Source of the DNA: Certhia americana
Lineage: Eukaryota; Chordata; Aves; Passeriformes; Certhiidae
Assembly: GCA_018697195.1 (NCBI GenBank)
Contig: CM031857.1
Location: 62,068,069-62,132,068 of the forward strand
DNA: 64,000 nucleotides
Direction: 5' to 3'
Shown here: piece by piece, positions 26,822-39,288 of the stretch
Layout: the number at the start of each line of letters is the position of its first letter
How positions within the stretch are numbered: position 1 is the first letter of the stretch
The notes under the pieces: generated by a model
Databases searched by the model: none
Told to the model about the DNA's origin: nothing
The model's input: only the letters and a program-made list of their open reading frames with translations
Position numbers and translations under genes: made by a program

Positions 26822-28105
26822 AGAAGTCCCCAGTGACTGGAAAAAAGGGGCTACTAATATTCATCTTTAAAAAGGGTAACAAGGAGGCTCCTGGAGAGTA
26901 CCATCCAGTCAGACTCACCTCAGAGCCCAGTAAGATGATGGAGTATGTCTAGGAATTACAGGGAAGTAATCAGAGATAGTCAACATGGCTTCATTAGGAG
27001 TAAATTTTACCTAATAAATTTAGTGGCCTTTGGCAATAGAGAAACTGCATCAGTGGACAAGGAAATAGCTACAGACATCATTTACTGGGACTGATAAAGA
27101 CCCTTTGATAATGTCTCCCCAAATAAACCTGCCTCTAAATCAGAGGTATATGGATTTGATGGAGAAACTAATAGATGAATGTGGAATTGGCTGAATTTTT
27201 GCATTCAAGGAATTAAAGTCAATGGCTCAATGTCCAAGTGGAAACCAGCAATGAGAGATTTGCCGCAGGAGTCTGCACCAGCACAAATATTACTTAACCT
27301 ATTCACCAGTGACACAGAGTGCCTTGTACCTCAGCAAATGTGCTGACAACACGAAGCTGTGTAGTGCAATCAGCACTCTTAGGGAAGTGATGCCATCCAG
27401 AGGGACCATGACTGGCTTGAGAAGTGGGCCTATGAAAACCTCATGAAGTTCAACAAGGCCAAATGAAAAGTTCTGCAGTGTAATCCTCAATAGAAATACA
27501 GATTGAAACATGAATGGATTGAGAACAATCCTGAGGAAAAGAACTTGGGGATACTGGATGGGGAGTCGTACATGTGTGCTTTTAGCCCAGAAATCCACCT
27601 GTGTCCTGGGCTGTGTCAGAAGAAGCAAGGGCAGAAGGTTGAGGGAGGTGATTTTCTCACTCTAGAGAAGGGACATAAAAATGATCAGAGGACTGAAGCA
27701 CTTCTCATATGAAAACAAGATGAGAGTGGTGAGGTTGCTCAGACTGGAGAGGAAAAGGCTCCAGAGAGACTCATAGCAGCTTTCTGGTTCCTAAAGGGGG
27801 CCATAGGAAAATTGCACAGGGACTTTTTACGAGGGTCTGTAGTGACAAAAGAAGAGGCAAGGGTGTAAAAATGAAAGAGGGTAAATTTAGATTACCATCA
27901 AAAAGAAATTAATTATAATAAGGATGGGACAGATTACCCAGAGAAGCTGTCGATTCCACCACCACTGCAAGTGTTTGAGATCACATTGGGTCTTTGAGGT
28001 ACAAAATACAGTGAAAAAATATACCCCATGGCAAAGGGTGCAACAAGATTATCTTTGAAGTTCCTTTCCAGCCAAAACCATTCTATATTCTATAATATTT
28101 TTTGA
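26822..28105 (+). mobile_element. CR1 LINE copy, reverse transcriptase to 3' end (decayed)
   Basis: The longest CR1 in the window, about 1.28 kb. It enters in the reverse-transcriptase domain (a 'WKKG' then 'FKKGNKEAPGEY' block at about 26838-26905). It passes an 'LPQES' block near 27257, which is the degenerate counterpart of the conserved PQG motif. The catalytic FADD-type motif survives only as Cys-Ala-Asp-Asn-Thr-Lys-Leu (27339-27359), so the second catalytic aspartate is lost. Further landmarks are 'gttcaacaaggcc' near 27449 and 'aatggattgagaacaatcct' near 27513. The 3' end is 'ccattctatattctata' (about 28079-28095), a decayed octamer tail. Several frameshifts; a dead copy. Confidence 0.88.
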
Positions 28106-28692
28106 AGTGGACCTTTTTGATAATTTTGGTCCTAATTAGGTTCAGCTTCATGACAGATATTAAGCAGTTTGATGCCCATCAAGACTAAACCCTACTGTGG
28201 ACAGATGAAGAAGTTTAATTCCATCAACGGTAATAAAATGGAATGCAAGTACACCTAGTATTAGGTAGTGAGTGATATGGGGATTTTGGATCACAATATT
28301 GGACCTAGAAAAACAAAATGTTTAAATCCCTTACTGGATTTGGATATTTATGTCTTTGTAAATTACAGGGACATGCAAAATGCTCAGACAGCTTTGGTGA
28401 AAGCAGTATGAAAGTAGAACAGCACAGCCCTCCCCAGTTTGCTTCAATACCAGAATTCCAAACTCTTGAGTCCTCTGGTATTTCTTCCAGTAAAATTTCT
28501 AAAGTGTATACTTAATAATACTGGGTTTAAAATATCTTGTAGCAATAAGTATTTCTATTACAGTCCTAACACTGAAGGACTTTTTGTGATTATGGTCACA
28601 CAGCAATAAAGCTTTCACCATTGTTGTCACAGAGCTCTTAAAAAAAATCAAGCCAGCTACTTATCATTCTATTCTTTAACTGGAAAACCATT

Positions 28693-28771
28693 AAACAAAC
28701 AAAACAAAACAAAACAAACAAACAAACAAAAAAAACCCCAAAACCAACCAAACAACAACAACAACAAAAAA
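28693..28771 (+). repeat. (CAAA)n/(CAA)n low-complexity tract
   Basis: CAAA and CAAAA units, then AAAACC units, then four to five CAA units, with no G across nearly 80 bases. A tract of similar composition is at about 59145-59240, and a GTTT counterpart (opposite strand) at 55411-55500. Confidence 0.85.
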
Positions 28772-29282
28772 GAGCAGAAAGAAGGAGCTATTCCAAATGC
28801 TCTTGAAGGATTTCTCTTGCCAGGGAAATGACTCTTTGGCTTCTGTGCATTTGGCTTGCTAGTTCTTTGCAGCTTTCATTTCTATACAATGAATAATATT
28901 CCACTGTCTTATGTGGAAAGGGAAAAAAATGTAAAAAGCTGATTTTTTAATAAATACAAAATGAAAACTTTTGCATCTTATAAAATTAGGATCTGGTTAA
29001 GATTCTGCTGAAATTACTGATTTATAATGCAATATTTCTCTCCAGGTGTTGTTCATTTCTTAAAAGTCAGAAAGGGAGATAATGTGAAAAGTTTGCAACA
29101 TATGCAAAGCTAATCAGACACTGGTTTCCTATGTATTTTAAATGTAAATGCCTGAAAGGTTTATGTTGGTGTGGCAACAGAAGCCTCCACAAATATATCT
29201 AGTATTAACTTTCCTCCTCTTTTAAAAAAATATATATTCCCCCTCTCAACCATTCACCCCCCAAAAAATCAAGGGAAAACTT

Positions 29283-29336
29283 AATTTTTAATTAATTAAT
29301 TAACATTTTAAACAATTTTTAATTAATTAATTAACA
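29283..29336 (+). repeat. Two 23-bp direct repeats with (AATT)n core
   Basis: Copies at 29283-29305 and 29314-29336 are identical over 23 bases and share a 'taattaattaattaaca' end, separated by 8 bases. The AATT core is self-complementary, so each copy could also fold. Short GGTAATA units follow at about 29337-29366. Confidence 0.85.
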
Positions 29337-29441
29337 GGTAATAAGGCAGGTAATAGTGGTAATAGTGCGATAAATATAGAATTTTTCCAATCCGTCAGTA
29401 AATTCTGATAATACTATGTTCTCCTCTCCCTGACTTGTCAG

Positions 29442-29569
29442 TTTTCCTCTCTTCCTGCCTCTCTTCCTCCTTTCCTACATCCCTTTTGCTTTCTCTTCCT
29501 CCTTCTCTTCATTCTTCTTTGGAAGTTTTACAGGGAAAGAAGGAAAGAGGAAACAAAGAAAGAAAGAAA
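29442..29569. repeat. Polypyrimidine tract followed by polypurine tract
   Basis: About 29442-29520 is almost all C and T (CTCTTCC-type units), and 29532-29569 is almost all A and G (GGAAAGA, AAAGAAAG units). The two arms are roughly complementary in composition, and each could form triplex-type structure. The purine arm abuts a CR1 fragment. Confidence 0.75.
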
Positions 29570-30035
29570 CCTGCCAGTCATGTCCTGGGCAGCATCAAAA
29601 GAGGGATGGACAGCAGTTAAGGGAGGTGATTCTACACCTCTGCTCTCATGAGACTACAACAGGAGTTGTAGTCCAGCTCTGGGCCCCTAGCACCAAAAGG
29701 ACATGGGCATGCTGGAGTGGGTCCAGAGAAGAGCCATAAAGATGATCAAAAAGCTGAACCACCTCTCCTGTGAAGATAGGCTGAGAAAGCTGGAGTTATT
29801 CAGCCTGAAGAATAGAAGGCTTTGGAGAGACCTTATCACAATCTTACAATACCTAAATAAAGCTTATAGAAAAAAGATAAAGAGTGACGTTTTGTATGGG
29901 CAGACAGTGATAGGGCAAGGGGCAATGATTTTAAATTAAGAAAAAGGAAGCAGGTTTCTCAGGGAAGCTGTGGATGCCCAGTCCCAGAGGTGTTCAAGGC
30001 CAAGTTGGGTGGGACCCTGAGCAACCTCGTCAAGT
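29570..30035 (+). mobile_element. CR1 LINE fragment, ORF2 C-terminus
   Basis: Starts in the 'tgtcctgggcagcatcaaaa' block. A plus-strand frame at 29703-29939 reads 'LEWVQRRAIKMIKKLNHL', then 'EDRLRKLELFSLKNRRLWRD', the typical CR1 ORF2 C-terminal signature. Non-coding 3' parts follow ('gaagctgtggatgcccag' near 29964, 'gtgttcaaggccaagttggg' near 29991). It ends near 30035 without the terminal octamers, so it is truncated or decayed at both ends. Confidence 0.85.
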
Positions 30036-33000
30036 TCACATTCTTGCCACCATATCTGACAATTGTTTTCTTGAGGAACTTAAGTGACAATTAGGTTTTT
30101 TTCAAGATTATCATATGGTTAGTGTCTCTAGTTTTCTTCATGTTTTATATTTCAGCAAAATAGTGTTCTTTCACAGAGGAAAAAAAAAGATATTCTTACA
30201 GCCTGAGGGGTTTAATCTTATATAATACTCATAACCATCTGCAAACATAAGACATTTTACATTTTCTTGGAAAAAGGGAAGTAGAGAGACAAAAAAGCTC
30301 TTTTAAAGACTGTGTATAAAGCAAGGTAAACATGGGTATTTACCCATGAAAAGTTGAACTCTTTATAAACCAACATTTTGTTAGCTATAGAAATAATTAT
30401 ATCTACTCTATTCATTTAAATCCCTCTTTGTTAAATCATTAAGTTCATGATTTAACATAAGCATATCATTGACTTTTTCCTCTCCAGAATGCCAGTGAAG
30501 AGTCATGCCATGAAAATACAGCTTCATTTATTTCAGTAAATGAATTCTGTGTTCTGTGCAAAATGTAAAAGATTTAAGAATATTAGCATAAACTCTCAGT
30601 GAAGGAGAATGCATTATTATCAGAATAAGAGAAAAGAATCCTTTTTTGTTGTCACATAGAATTTATTTTCTTTCCTAAAGAAAAACAAAAACTTTGTTTT
30701 TCAAAGAATTTACCTAATACCATAAATTGTTGATTTCATAACTGAATCTTTGCCAGGTGTAGCATATACATCCGGGTTGAAGCACTCCTTACTCTAAGAG
30801 AATTTAAATTCACATGATTTATCTGCCTAAAAAATTATTTAAATACTACATTATACACTTTCTCTGTCAGTTCTGTGGCAAGTTAATACACTCGTGATCC
30901 GAGCTTTGCTAAGACTACAGAAATTCCTAATTGCAACAGGTGAAGCTTAATTATCTCTGTGCTTAACAGTTTATAGTTCATTAAGGCAGCATAGTTCATC
31001 ATAAAAAAAAATTAAAGAGAATTGTGTTGGTTGAGTTTTCCAAGTTCTGTAATATTTACTTTAATTGATGGTATACAACAGGTGAAGTAAAGCTGAAGGA
31101 ACAAACTATAAATAACTAAATCCTATTAGGAATAAATAACTGCAGCATTTGATTACAATTTTATCCACCCAGAATATATAAGAAGTAAGAAGAAGAAAAG
31201 AATCAAGCATCCAAAATGCATGTGGGCTATTGAAGTAATAAAGTCTCGACAGTTGACTGCTTCTGAGGTACTGGTAGAATGAAGTCCTGGGAATGGTATA
31301 AATAGAAGTGCAAGTTAAAATGTGGGGGTTGTATTTTTTGTCTGTTTGTTTGTTTATTTTTAAGCAAGTGAACAGATATTGTGGTCCTTAACATTCATAA
31401 TTGCTAAAATAAACCTACCAGTTATGACCGCAGTGAATTTTATGTTGGCACACATTTCTGAAACCTTTATTTCATAGCACCTTGTTGGAAAAATGACCTG
31501 ATTATTTCCTTATGTGAAAAAATTACTCTTCAGTCTCCTTTTCATCTTTACTTTGGTCCACTAGAAATGCATCAAATCTATGATTAATAAATGCATTCTA
31601 ACATTTTGTTCTAACTCTACAGACGAGACTGGCAGTAAAGGTGCTTGTTAGTGTAACTAAAAATATCCTCCAACAGAATGGGAAAATTAGTTTTATACTT
31701 CCTCTTCTGTTACTGTCCAAGCACTGAGTAGCTATTTGTGTGACTGTTTCCAAGAAGTCTTTTCCTTTTTTTAATAGAAATCTATGTATCTGTAACTTCA
31801 GTAATTTTTTAATTCTGAAGAATTAATTTGACAAGTTTTAGAAAGTGTCTGTAGAAAAAGAACTATTTGTACCAAAAAAATGTGGAATTTCTAACTTTAT
31901 TTAGTAGCCTGGCCTAAAAAACCAGGTAAACAGTTAAATTATTCTCATCACATTTAGGAGCAAAAAAAGCTCTTTACAGGAATCACCGACATGTTCTAGT
32001 AGATTGTTAGATGACATTGTATATCCCTGTAACACAAATCCAATAAAGCCAAAGTATTCATTTGAAAATAATACAAAGTGTAAATAAAATAGCACAATAA
32101 AGGTGTACCAAAATCATCCTTAATAAAGAAGATCTATTCACTTGTCTCTAAAATCCATTCCAGGGGACATGGATCAATGCCATATGTAGTAAAAGTCTTT
32201 TTAATAGTCATAAAACCCATACTACCTCTCAGAACCACCCAGAAGCCACAAAGCACTGAATAGTCCTAGAATGTTTTTGTTGGGTTTTAGCAGACTCTTT
32301 GCATTTTTTTAAACCCCTAAACTGAGCAAATTGCCATGACATGTGTGTGTTGTCCCTGTACTTTGACTGGCTGTGTTCTCTATGGAAAGCGGGGGCTTTT
32401 GTAATAGGAAAGGTTGTCAGTTAAACAGGGATGACCAACTTATTTATGTTAAGAAAAGTGAGGAAACTTTTGGTTTGGTCTTTAACAAATATAATTTATA
32501 CACAAAAGTTAAAGGATTTTTATTTCTTTAAAATATCCTAAAACTTCCGTTCATTTATTTGGATACATAGGCACAATGTAACAAGATTTTTAAAAAATTT
32601 TAAAATAAATTTATTTAAATTTTTAAAATATTATTTTTAGAGTATCCCAAATTAAGTTTTTTTACAAATAAATAGCTAAAAAAAAAAAAGAAAAAGAAAA
32701 TAACACATTATTCAACTACATCAGAAGAAAGAATAATAAAGATCACAAACAGTGACTAAAGATAAAAAAGTAAAAATTGTCAAATTTCTGGTAGGAAAGT
32801 TATTTGCCACTCTTTTGCCACACTGGAAGTAATCAACAAGAAGAAGCACATTTTTTTAAGATTATTTTGCTTCTGTGATCTGAACTAAACAAATTTTTTC
32901 ATGTAATTCTTTTCTCCTTCATTTATGCGCTTAAGGTGTTTACTAGATTTTCTACCAATTGCATTAATGAAAGTGGACAGGATGTTTGAATTTCTGTCCA

Positions 33001-33837
33001 ATTCTGTACCACTTTTGTCTTTTATTTTTGGTTAGTTTCTTTGAGAATTATATACATCATAAAGGTGCCCATCTCATGCTTGCCTTACTTTTACTTACCT
33101 CACTCTTTAGGACTAGCCTCTGTTATGCTAGAGACTTGGGAATGAATGCTAATACATCTATTCATAAAATATCTTAAAGAAATCAAAAAATATATAGGTA
33201 AAAATATTTTTGTTCTTATTGATTATGTTTTGGGTTTTTTTTTCCTTCCACTCTTCTGATAAAAGTGGCATGATTAAAAAAAAAATCCGAAATTCCTCTT
33301 AGTATAGCTAATTTTATTATTAAATTTCTTTGAATTTATCCTATGAATTTATGGCTATTTTCCTTATAAATCTTATAGGATCCCTTAATATAAAATACTT
33401 GTCTAACTTATCATATACTGTAATATTTTCTAGAGCCTTGGAAAAATCGGAGAAATCAAGCAAGCATCTGTAAGTATGAACACTTTTTTTTTTTTATGGG
33501 CTTGTTTTATTCTGCAGTGACTTCTTAAGTTAATGAAGAAGAACATTTATGAGAAGTGTTCCAGTAGTGAAATCCATTAATCACTTGAAAAAATATTGAA
33601 TGTATGATCTTGTTCCTTTCTTTCATGATCAGAGAAATACCAACAGTATACTCGAAATTGTGAGAAAGTCTAATATCCTAGATCTTTGTTAGCAGAATGG
33701 AGAGAAGACTTGATCAGATTACCTGATGTTGTTTAATTATCCTGTGCACTTATTTAACTATCCAATACTTTCTTAAAATCAGAAATAATTTATGAAGTGA
33801 CTGGTTTTTGCAGATTATGACAAATGAACCACTTCTA
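30036..33837. other. Non-coding stretch, nothing recognised
   Basis: AT-rich with no recognised exon or repeat family. A very AT-rich stretch with near-inverted symmetry is at about 32585-32640. The stretch near 30880-30985 has several ATTA-type homeodomain-like words and less decay-like sequence, but nothing that proves a regulatory element. Confidence 0.5.
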
Positions 33838-34040
33838 ATGCCAGAAGGGAATATTAAATTATTTATTCTGACTGCCTGTATACTGTAGGTCATAGAATCA
33901 CTCTAATATTTATCTTCACACTTTTCATTTGAGCTAAAAATCCCTTTCAAGAACACCATCAGTCTTGACTTGAAGATTTCAATACCGGATTTCCCTTTGG
34001 CAAGTGGTGAAAAATTCATTTGCTACTTAAAATAAAACAC
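33838..34040 (-). mobile_element. Ancient CR1-like relic
   Basis: The order of words matches an old sauropsid CR1 3' region in reverse: 'ccagaaggga' near 33841, 'attctgactgcctgtatact' near 33866 and 'aggtcatagaatc' near 33887. Then come 'accatcagtcttgacttgaa' near 33955 and a 'tggcaagtggtgaaaa' block near 33997. It is much more diverged than the other CR1 copies here, implying an older insertion. It is non-coding. Confidence 0.6.
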
Positions 34041-35587
34041 TTTTTGTGAATCTGCTCCACTGATTTCTATTTATTTAGAGTGTTAGATTTTTTTTTTATA
34101 TCACTAATGTGGACGAGAGCGTGACCTACATGTTTTGGCTTTGATTGACTGTCTTATATATTCTGTAAGTGAAAAGTAATTTCAGGAAAAATTATCTTGT
34201 TTACAGGTTTGTTTTGTTTAAAAAAAAACTCCAAAATTCACTCCAAAACTCTAACTAATTAGTATATTAGATTTTCTCAATGTATAAGTTTTTATCCATT
34301 TGATACCAGCATCAGGGACTTGATTTTGGCACTCTACTGTGAATTTCAAGAGACTGCTAAACCCATGATAAGAAAGTAAAAGAGCAAGATTCTCTGGTGT
34401 AGTGAAAAGAAAATGTGTGCTCACTACCACAAACTGTACAAAACAATGACCTTTGTTATGAATTGCACAGAGTAAGAAGAGAGTAGCATTATGAGGGAGC
34501 AGAAATGGCAGCCTGTTCCATGGAGGCAGGTGAGATGGGAGTCAAAAATGAAAGCACATGGGTAATGCAGTGATTTCACTGATAAAGAATCAACAACGAG
34601 CACTGGAAAAAGATTCTTCGATTATAGTCAAATGGCAACACAGAAGCTTAATTTCACCAGGGTCATAGTAGCAATCCAGAATGCTGAGATCTAAACCTGC
34701 CTTGGTTAGTGACATCTTAATTCATTGAGTCAAACTCTGTTCTCAAAGGTATTTCAGTATTTGATATCTGCATGATTTCTTCATTTTGAAAAAAATGAAG
34801 ACTACACTTTATGTGAACATAATATTCTTAAAATTTGTCTAAAGCTCTCTCTTGCAGAGAAATGTTGGAAGTTTTCTATGTCCTCACACCTTGCCCCATT
34901 TTGGAATTGGAATAAACTAATTGCATAATTTCAGCAATAAAAAATATTAAGTCATAACCTTGAAGAAGTGTGGTAGAGTAGTTTGCTTCATATGCATAAA
35001 GCTGTTTCACCGGAAATGATGTCCCGCAGAGAGATTTGCAGTTGTCAGAAACACAGCCAGTGTCTGAGGGTACAAGTACAGTATAGATTATCAAGTGAGT
35101 CTTTGTGGTTCATCCCTTCTAATTTAGCAAAGTACATTTACAATTGAAAAATCAGTTTGATCTACTGATGACTACACTTTTGATCAGTGTAATGTTCAAT
35201 GTAACTGTGTCTGGCAGCAGAAGATGCACTAAAGAGACATATGAGTGTTTAATAGGAAACAACTGAGAACATCCTTTTCCAGAGAGAGTTGTAAATTCTT
35301 TAGGCTCAGTTTTGTTTCCTGACAGTAGTATGGCTAAACCATATTTTATATAAACCAATATGTCTTTATATAGGGATGTAGGTGGCATTTTTATGAAATA
35401 TACCCAATGTGGTCAACAACTATTGATTCTACTATCTCATCTCCATCACAACTCAACCCTGGATCCAGAACTGCTTAGCCTTGAATTAAAGTCTATCCAT
35501 GAAGATTTCTAAAATAGTGCTTTGACTAATAGTAATAGGAGATGAGCTCTTATTTAGAACCAGTACTGCATGAAAGTGCATGCTCAC
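34041..35587. other. Non-coding stretch with one weak exon candidate
   Basis: No repeat family recognised. A cysteine-containing minus-strand open segment at 34959-35063 is listed separately as a weak exon candidate. The remainder shows no feature I can support. Confidence 0.45.
34959..35063 (-). other. Weak candidate exon (Cys-containing, phase 1-1)
   Basis: On the minus strand a good acceptor context ('cttgtaccctcag') precedes a 105-base open segment ending in CAAG before 'gttatg', a modest donor. Only one frame is open throughout. It encodes DTGCVSDNCKSLCGTSF and then a tyrosine-rich stretch, with cysteines spaced C-x4-C-x3-C. No family is recognised, and chance remains the most likely explanation. 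The other two frames contain stops. Confidence 0.12.
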
Positions 35588-35910
35588 TATGGGGAATAAA
35601 ACAGAGTACAATGGAACTGATGAACGGGGCTGATCGAGCAGAAACCGTGGGAGAGACAAACACAGATAAATGCTCCCTGGGCAAGAAACATGTTGTGAAA
35701 CTTTCTGATAAGATAATGTTACCAGGTGACATGATGTCATGAAGAATGTGTAACCAATGGGAAATTGTTACCAAAAATAGAGTCCTATAATAAGAGCCAT
35801 ACAAGTAAAACCCTATATAAATGCCTTGTATACTCAATAAAATCAGCTTTTGATCTAAACTTAAACTTCCCCATTTTTCAATTGCCAATAACTCACTACC
35901 CATCCCCACA
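35588..35910 (+). mobile_element. Alpharetrovirus/ERVK-like solo LTR
   Basis: A compact LTR of about 320 bp. Core promoter and processing signals are close together on the plus strand: 'tatataaa' at 35814-35821 and 'aataaa' at 35836-35841, only 15 bases apart. This arrangement is seen in short-R avian retroviral LTRs. The 3' end reads 'catccccaca'; the 5' end is probably 'tatgggga' at 35588, an imperfect inverted match to it. No target duplication was found at these edges, so the 5' boundary is uncertain and the element may start further upstream. There is no internal sequence. Frames of 66-119 codons crossing it are not genes. Confidence 0.65.
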
Positions 35911-38900
35911 TTAAAGAGGTAATATCAATATTGATGCTTCATATTCATACAGACTTCAAGATTTTGCTCCCTATTTCAGGTTCATAGAAAGATTAGAGTT
36001 TGTTTTGGCAGTATTTCTCTCATGTGTTTTGTGAGATAATCTAAGATCAGTTGGGATTCCAAGGTAAGCACAGATAATTGCTCTGGGGCAGACATTCTCT
36101 CAAGCAAGCCTTGTAATGTTTAATTTCCTTGTCCTGTAGGCATGTAAGAACCAAGTCTTGGTTCCTGTTTCATGAGTTACTGAATTAATTTTTCATGAGC
36201 TTTTACCAGTATAAGATTACAATTATCCAGGCTTCAGCTAGTGTCTTCATTGTTGTATGGCGTTCGGACAATTTTTATTTTTTTTTCTTGCAGGTTGTAA
36301 TAGTACATAGTTTTCTTTCTATGCTATAATGCCTAAGAAAATATTATTCTTTGCTAATCATAACAGCTGACAGGTACTGATATGAGTTCATAACAGGTTT
36401 TGGACCAAACAAAGAGGAGAATATTTTCATGTGTTGCTTGTAAGTGTTGTAACTGGTAATGAATAGCACTCTTTATAAAAAGAATAGCTGTTTGTGTCTA
36501 TAATGATAACTCACTGCAGCTATTTTTAAATTACTTGGATTTTGTCTGCCACAGTTAAAACCAGAAAAAAAAGTAGGTTTATCTTTTTATTTCAGGAAGG
36601 TCTATGTGCCCTTTTTTGCAATATATCCTTTTCAGCATGCACCAAACACATTGCATAACTGGCATACATTTCCCTCTGTAGGCATCACAGTAAGGAGAAA
36701 GGCATGAAATAAGGCGAGGAATAAGGCATGAAATACCTATTGAAATGAACAATATAACATAAACAGTAAAAAAATGCTTAATTTCTCTGTTTTTGCATTC
36801 CACTCTGCTAAAGTAAGGACAATATAAGTGTGTATCTTATGTACTTTGTGCTAAGTCTGTAAGATCACAATGAAATTAGACTGGTACAAAATACATTTTT
36901 AATATAGATTATGATAAAAAACAAGACAGGTTGTTGCAAACAGAAAAGAACACAATCAATTCAGTGTATTTCCCTTGAAAGATATAGTTGAAAGATTTAC
37001 TTCTCAGAAATGCATTCCTCCAGATCTCTGTCTGTTTGATGAAATGGTTGTTTCAACACATTGTGAAGACTCTTCTTTGATTTTTCTATCGCTTTTGCTT
37101 TTTTTCAGCCTATCAATCTCAAACTATGGTTCAAGATTATTTAATTTTATTAGCTATTTCTATCATACAGAAAACTACACTGATATGGTATAAAACACAG
37201 GGCATACATTTTGTTAATAGGTAAAACATATTTTCTCCAATAGTTTCTGGGGAAAATTAACTAAAGAAGTAAACTAATTAAAGTTAGACGGAAAAATTCA
37301 TTTTAGAGCATAATGTTGAACTGAAGTCTCAAGTTGTATGACAAAATTGTGCATTAAATTCAATTTAAAGAAACATAGTAGTAAACTTATAAGTAATTTT
37401 GTGGAATTGTTTTTTTTTTCAAATATCAGTAACATTTTATTATTAAAAATCAACGTATTTTGGAAGAACAGCTGGAAGTATGCCTGCAGTGTGAGATTTT
37501 ATATTTCTCTAATTCTAAAGGAATAAATTTTCAATTGTTCTTGTCATTTTATCTGGAACACAGAACATATAAAAATTAATTTTACTTCTCTCTTTCCTAT
37601 TTTAAATTTCTTATTTATGTGTCAGAGACACTGAACTAACTAAATAATGCTTTGCTGTTAATTTTACTTAATATGCCAAATCAGTTTAATTACAGTTTCT
37701 ATAAATAATCTATGCAAAATACTTGCCTGAACAGAATGCACTTTTCCTTCTGTATGTGGCACATTTTAATACTTAAAAGCATTAGAACAGATGTTAGGTG
37801 CCTCCTAAACTTGTTTTCAGTTTTCTTTTATTTATATGTTAATGAGAATTTAATTACTTCATGAATACTTAAACAACCTGAGGGTGCCTGATATCATTAG
37901 CTTGAACATGACAAGCACCTCAAGTGACCACATGGGAAGAATAAAATTGCTTTTGGTTTACTTGAAGACAGAAAGATGAATTCGTTTCACCCCCTGCTAT
38001 GTTCTACCTGCCTCACAAAACTGAGTAAACTGTGGGCACTGATTCAGTCTCACCTCAGTGTGACCAGAAGTATCTGAGGAAGGAATATGCACCAAAGTGC
38101 ATAAATTGTTCCTTTGCAATTTGTTTCACTGTCCTTTGATTAACAATAGAGGAATGCTTTTTACTGTGTCTTATTTCTTCTTAATAGTTTTTTTCAGTTG
38201 AAATTATTTTGCGTCATGTAAATTTCTGTGTTCCATTCTCATAAAATTATACACAATGTGCCCTACAGTGATCAAATTATCCAGGATGAAAAACAGTATG
38301 GAAAATCTTTAACTGTCTATCAGGAAAATTGTTGCAATAAAAGTATTATTTCTGGATATTCCAAAGTAAGATGGATCTGAATCTCAGCTGTGGAAAGAAT
38401 AAAGTGGGAAAAAATATAATTAATTAATTAATTTAAAAACTAATTCTATTAATTTAATGGAATAGATTTTTAACAGTAGCTCTTTTTTCTATATGTTCAC
38501 TCTATAGTCTTTAGGAACAAAATAATATTTCTGACACTTATCTTATTCATATGGTCCTCCTTCTCATGATACACACACACAAAAAAGAATGGTAATAATA
38601 TGAGCACTAAAAGTTAAAAAAACAACAACAAAAACTCCCTTTCTTTTCCAAGAGTGGAAGGACATTTGCATAATCTGTTAATTAATTTTGAAGGGGTTTA
38701 TTTTATTTTGATTTAGATCCTGCAGATACTTTGTCTCAAATAAATTCTACTTCTATAAACGTATAATGGAAGAGCGTGTCTTAAATAATGCAGATGCTTC
38801 TAAAACGTATTATATGATAAAGTTTAACACCTCCCAGGAAGAAACATTTCATTTGTTCGTTACTGCATCATATATCCATTTACACTGTCTTAATGATGCT

Positions 38901-39250
38901 GAAACAGTAGGTCAACTAGGCATGACAACAAAATTGGGAATAAAAAAATATTCAAGGTTTTACATTGAAAGCTTTGTCTAATCTGTTTTTCTCATGGCTG
39001 GGCAGGAAATGAGGAGTATCAGAGCAACTTAGGAAAAGAAATCAACCAACAGTGAGATGAAAGGGATGAACCACAAACACACTGTAAAAAGAATGATGAT
39101 TTTACTAATAAAAGAGTGCAAGTATTTTCCAAAAGTAAAACCCTGCCCTGAGGAGGTCATATTTGTCGGAGAAGAATTGAAGCATCAAGTCTGTCTCTGA
39201 CCTTTCAAGCTTTGTAAGAATAATATTCTCTTTTAATTCAAGTGCCTGGG

Positions 39251-39288
<38 letters not shown>

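Larger units (their letters stand above)
28106..29569. other. Non-coding stretch with simple repeats
   Basis: No gene recognised. Holds the CAAA/CAA low-complexity tract at 28693-28771, two 23-bp AT-rich direct repeats at 29283-29336, and a pyrimidine-rich then purine-rich pair of tracts at 29442-29569 immediately before a CR1 copy. Confidence 0.55.

Noticed and set aside
28693..28771. Possible CRISPR-like or tandem array in CAAA tracts
   Set aside because: Units are 3-5 bases with no spacers; this is ordinary low-complexity DNA in a vertebrate genome.
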